A stretch of 64,000 bases of DNA from Rhodocollybia butyracea (lineage: Eukaryota; Basidiomycota; Agaricomycetes; Agaricales; Omphalotaceae): the NCBI GenBank assembly GCA_015501585.1, contig JADNRY010000240.1:30777-94776 (forward strand). The letters are read 5' to 3'. Shown in pieces: positions 61,441 through 64,000 of this stretch; the stretch's first letter is position 1; each line of letters opens with the position of its first letter. Below the pieces are notes generated by a model. It ran no database searches. It saw only the letters and a list, made by a program, of their open reading frames with translations, and had not been told where the DNA came from. The translations under genes and the position numbers were made by a program.

Positions 61441-64000
61441 GTCAAGGGCACCCACTCCAGGTATGGTAGTTGTTATTGATGATGAATTGCGAGTTTGGCA
61501 AAGTGAAGTGGGAAGCACCAGCAAACATGCTATCGGAAGTTGCAAACGGGATCTATGAAATGCAACAGGTCTTACCTGCCCGACCTAGATTGTTGCGCTG
61601 ATGATTAGCACTGGACTGGTGACTGCAATGTGGTCTTGAAATCTTACATAAAATCTCTACCAAGCAAAGGTTCATTCATGGTGGTACAAAGTCAAAAGGG
61701 AACAGATCAGATAGTGACATGCGGAGGTCGCACATAAGGCCTCGTGTACCGGCACGAAGTTACCGAAAGCTTCAAACGCCGATCACTTCCGACCTCCGAC
61801 ATCGAATGTCGTTGGCAGTTGCTCAATTCTATCACCAGTTTTCTCTCCTTATTCTTTTCTTAACTTGAAGAAACCTGGGTATCATTAACAATCTGCGACA
61901 AGAGTGAGGCCAAGGCGACACTGTCGTTTCTTGGACATGGCTCCATGTAGTACGCTCTTGCGGAGTCTGATTGCCGTTCATCAGTACTCAGTTCTCGGTC
62001 TTCCCTTTTGCTTCACTCACCGGCACTACTCCCGGCTATTCCTGTCCGGGTTGCGCGCTATAGACTCCTAAACTCTCAAACAACCAATCGCATGCTTCCT
62101 CCGCTCCAACCTGCGCTCAACTACTTCTACTCTTCTATATCCCTTGTACGCGTCTCCCAAATCTGTACAGAACACGCCAATCCTCCTTAAGACGCCTCAG
62201 TCTCTGCTCGTGCTGCTTCTTGCCTAGCAACAGTTCAAGCGGGTTTCCGGTTTTGTCAATAGCCGCTCGGTCCGTTAGGTCCGATGGTTTTTTACTTTGA
62301 GGGATTAGAGGTCACAAATGTATGGAAAGCAAGAAGGGCCTGCCACCTCGGATCAAGATTTTTGACGTAGCCGAACTGATGTTGCCAAATCGGGACATGG
62401 ACCTCGGGCACTCGTTACAATTATGTAAATCTATTACTATTTATCCATTGGTACGCCGTCGGTTGAGAAAAAATGCTAAACACGCTGCAAATTAACAGCA
62501 GAGTATACTACTGCTCATATACGGTCACGGCGGTGTCGTAAAAGATGGTCGTGACCATGCAAAGTAAACTGTGCCAGTGACCATGTTGCCATCCCCTTTT
62601 ACCTGTTTTTGAGCCTACCACTTGTAACCTGAGTGCTGAGTTCATCAAGGGCTCATTAGGAGGCAAGCACAATATTCAGGTCAGCTCGAGCCTGTACAGA
62701 ATTGCCACTGAATTGATTACCCAGGCCCGGGATTTATTGCTGTTTGATGTTAGAGATGATCTAGGTGCTCCTTCGGTCGACGAACATGATTCAGTAACAA
62801 CTCTTTCTCTGTACCAGAAATCAAACCTCATTGCTATTGAGATTCCAAGCATAGGCCAGCCTTCCAGATTCCATTCATGATTCTTCTATGTAGTATGGAA
62901 TAAGTAAGTACAATATCCCTCAGTAGTACACTTGAGTGTTAATCTACTGGATTAAATTGCACTTAGTAGTACCTGTAGAATGAGTCATACTTGTATAAGT
63001 AACAGGCTCTGATTACCTACTAGTAAAGTTACTTAAACTCACCCCAAGACAAGCCTTCAGAAGTAAGAACACTTGACTGTAATCAACTGAGGGCACTGAT
63101 GTAAGGGAGAAGTTTGAAACATACTAGATAGAAATCTAGACGGGTGAACAATTCAAGGTCAATTCTGAGTCAGATGTGGGTAATTCAGATTTCCTCCTGA
63201 TGAGCTTGGGATTAGAGTGGGACTCAGCCAGAGTACTTACCCTTAATGATATCTTGGCTAGAAAGTCTGTGTTTGTCACATACTTGTTCAATGTATTCGG
63301 TACCATTTGGGCTCTTGAATCGAGCTTAGCTCGTGCCTACGCTTGAACCAATTCTGATCTAAGTATTCAAGGAGGGAAAGCCTAGCTTTTCAAAGCAAAT
63401 TCCAAAGTCTTCTGAGTGAGAATAGTTAGGTTTTCTAGTGAGAGAGTCTGTCTAGCTACTCCTAAGTAATTCGTCCTTTAAATACAAGCAAGAATTTCAG
63501 ATTGAATAAATGGTTTATTGAAATAAGTATGTCCTTGTGGGTGTAGTACAAGTCGTGCTACATGAACAACTGTGCATGTAGTTCAGCAAGCCATGTGGCA
63601 GTTCACTGGCACTGGGCAGCATGTACAAGACTGCCATACTTGCCATATTGGTCACAGCAATGTATTAAGCAGCTGTTCTGTGTCGAAGGGAGTACTATGG
63701 GAAGAGGAGGCCTGCCCGCCTTTTGCTTCCGACGTAGATGGGACGTGTTTCGGTCCTGGTTTAATTTATCCTCCGGTGGGGAGCTTCATTTTTCCTTGCC
63801 TCTTTTATTTAACCTACGTATCTCGTTTATCCGAGTGCCTTTCTATGACTTGGCAGTTTTGTGCATTTACTTATATATTCAGGACACGTCGTCGTTTCCC
63901 CTCAGTCGTTTACTTTATCTATGTATCTGTGGAACTCGTACTTACGCTTATACATGTAGCCGTACTTATTCGTGTTTACAGGTACTTACCGTTCTCAATA
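61441..64000. other. No supported gene
   Basis: Upstream of the NACHT gene. 62635-62880 has a frame with protein-like composition (KGSLGGKHNIQVSSSLYRIA) that may come from a retroelement, and 62900-63120 is rich in agtagtac words. Nothing could be assigned. The last 300 bp resemble LTR-type T-rich sequence but no ends are visible. Confidence 0.35.

Overview
The window looks like nuclear DNA of a mushroom-forming basidiomycete (Agaricomycetes). Introns are short (about 44-60 bp), GT-AG with one apparent GC-AG. Several gene families are typical of that group: DUF7918 proteins, DUF6533-type seven-transmembrane proteins, proteophosphoglycan/O-fucosyltransferase-like proteins, NACHT-ankyrin proteins, XPG/PIN-like proteins and Crypton-type tyrosine recombinases. 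No bacterial operons, rRNA genes or CRISPR arrays were seen. All calls come from reading the sequence; no database search was run.

Layout. 1-6.4 kb: a small secreted-protein gene between two degenerate copies of a ~1 kb repeat. 6.5-9.2 kb: two intact three-exon short-chain dehydrogenase/reductase (SDR) genes on the minus strand. 9.3-20.6 kb: decayed copies of a DUF7918 gene, a seven-TM gene and SDR genes, with MITEs and a LINE remnant. 20.6-27.8 kb: one ~7.2 kb DNA transposon with an 11-bp target-site duplication, carrying a broken PHD-finger transposase-like gene and further insertions. 28-35 kb: an XPG/PIN-like gene followed by a decayed Crypton tyrosine recombinase with a GCR1-like C-terminus. 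35.8-39.9 kb: the best conserved genes, DUF7918 (5 exons) and an RCC1-PHD fusion (12 exons), both checked exon by exon for frame. 40.2-42.6 kb: an O-fucosyltransferase-like gene with three frame breaks and duplicated terminal exons, head-to-head with a GPALPP fragment. 43-47.9 kb: an inverted second copy of the 15.6-20.6 kb SDR/seven-TM block. 49-51.6 kb: a second O-fucosyltransferase-like/GPALPP pair split by a solo LTR. 53.7-61.4 kb: a NACHT-ankyrin gene with a 99-bp repeat array, interrupted by a gag-only Copia element and by a 1.7 kb DNA element. 61.4-64 kb: no confident gene.

The locus is repeat-rich and built by duplication, with SDR, seven-TM, DUF7918 and O-fucosyltransferase/GPALPP copies at all stages of decay. 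The most interesting signals are: a transposon family with CATCAG ends and a 2-bp target duplication, seen at four sites including one insertion into another copy and one inside a NACHT exon; the adjacent XPG-like and Crypton recombinase genes; and layered insertions whose order can be read directly.
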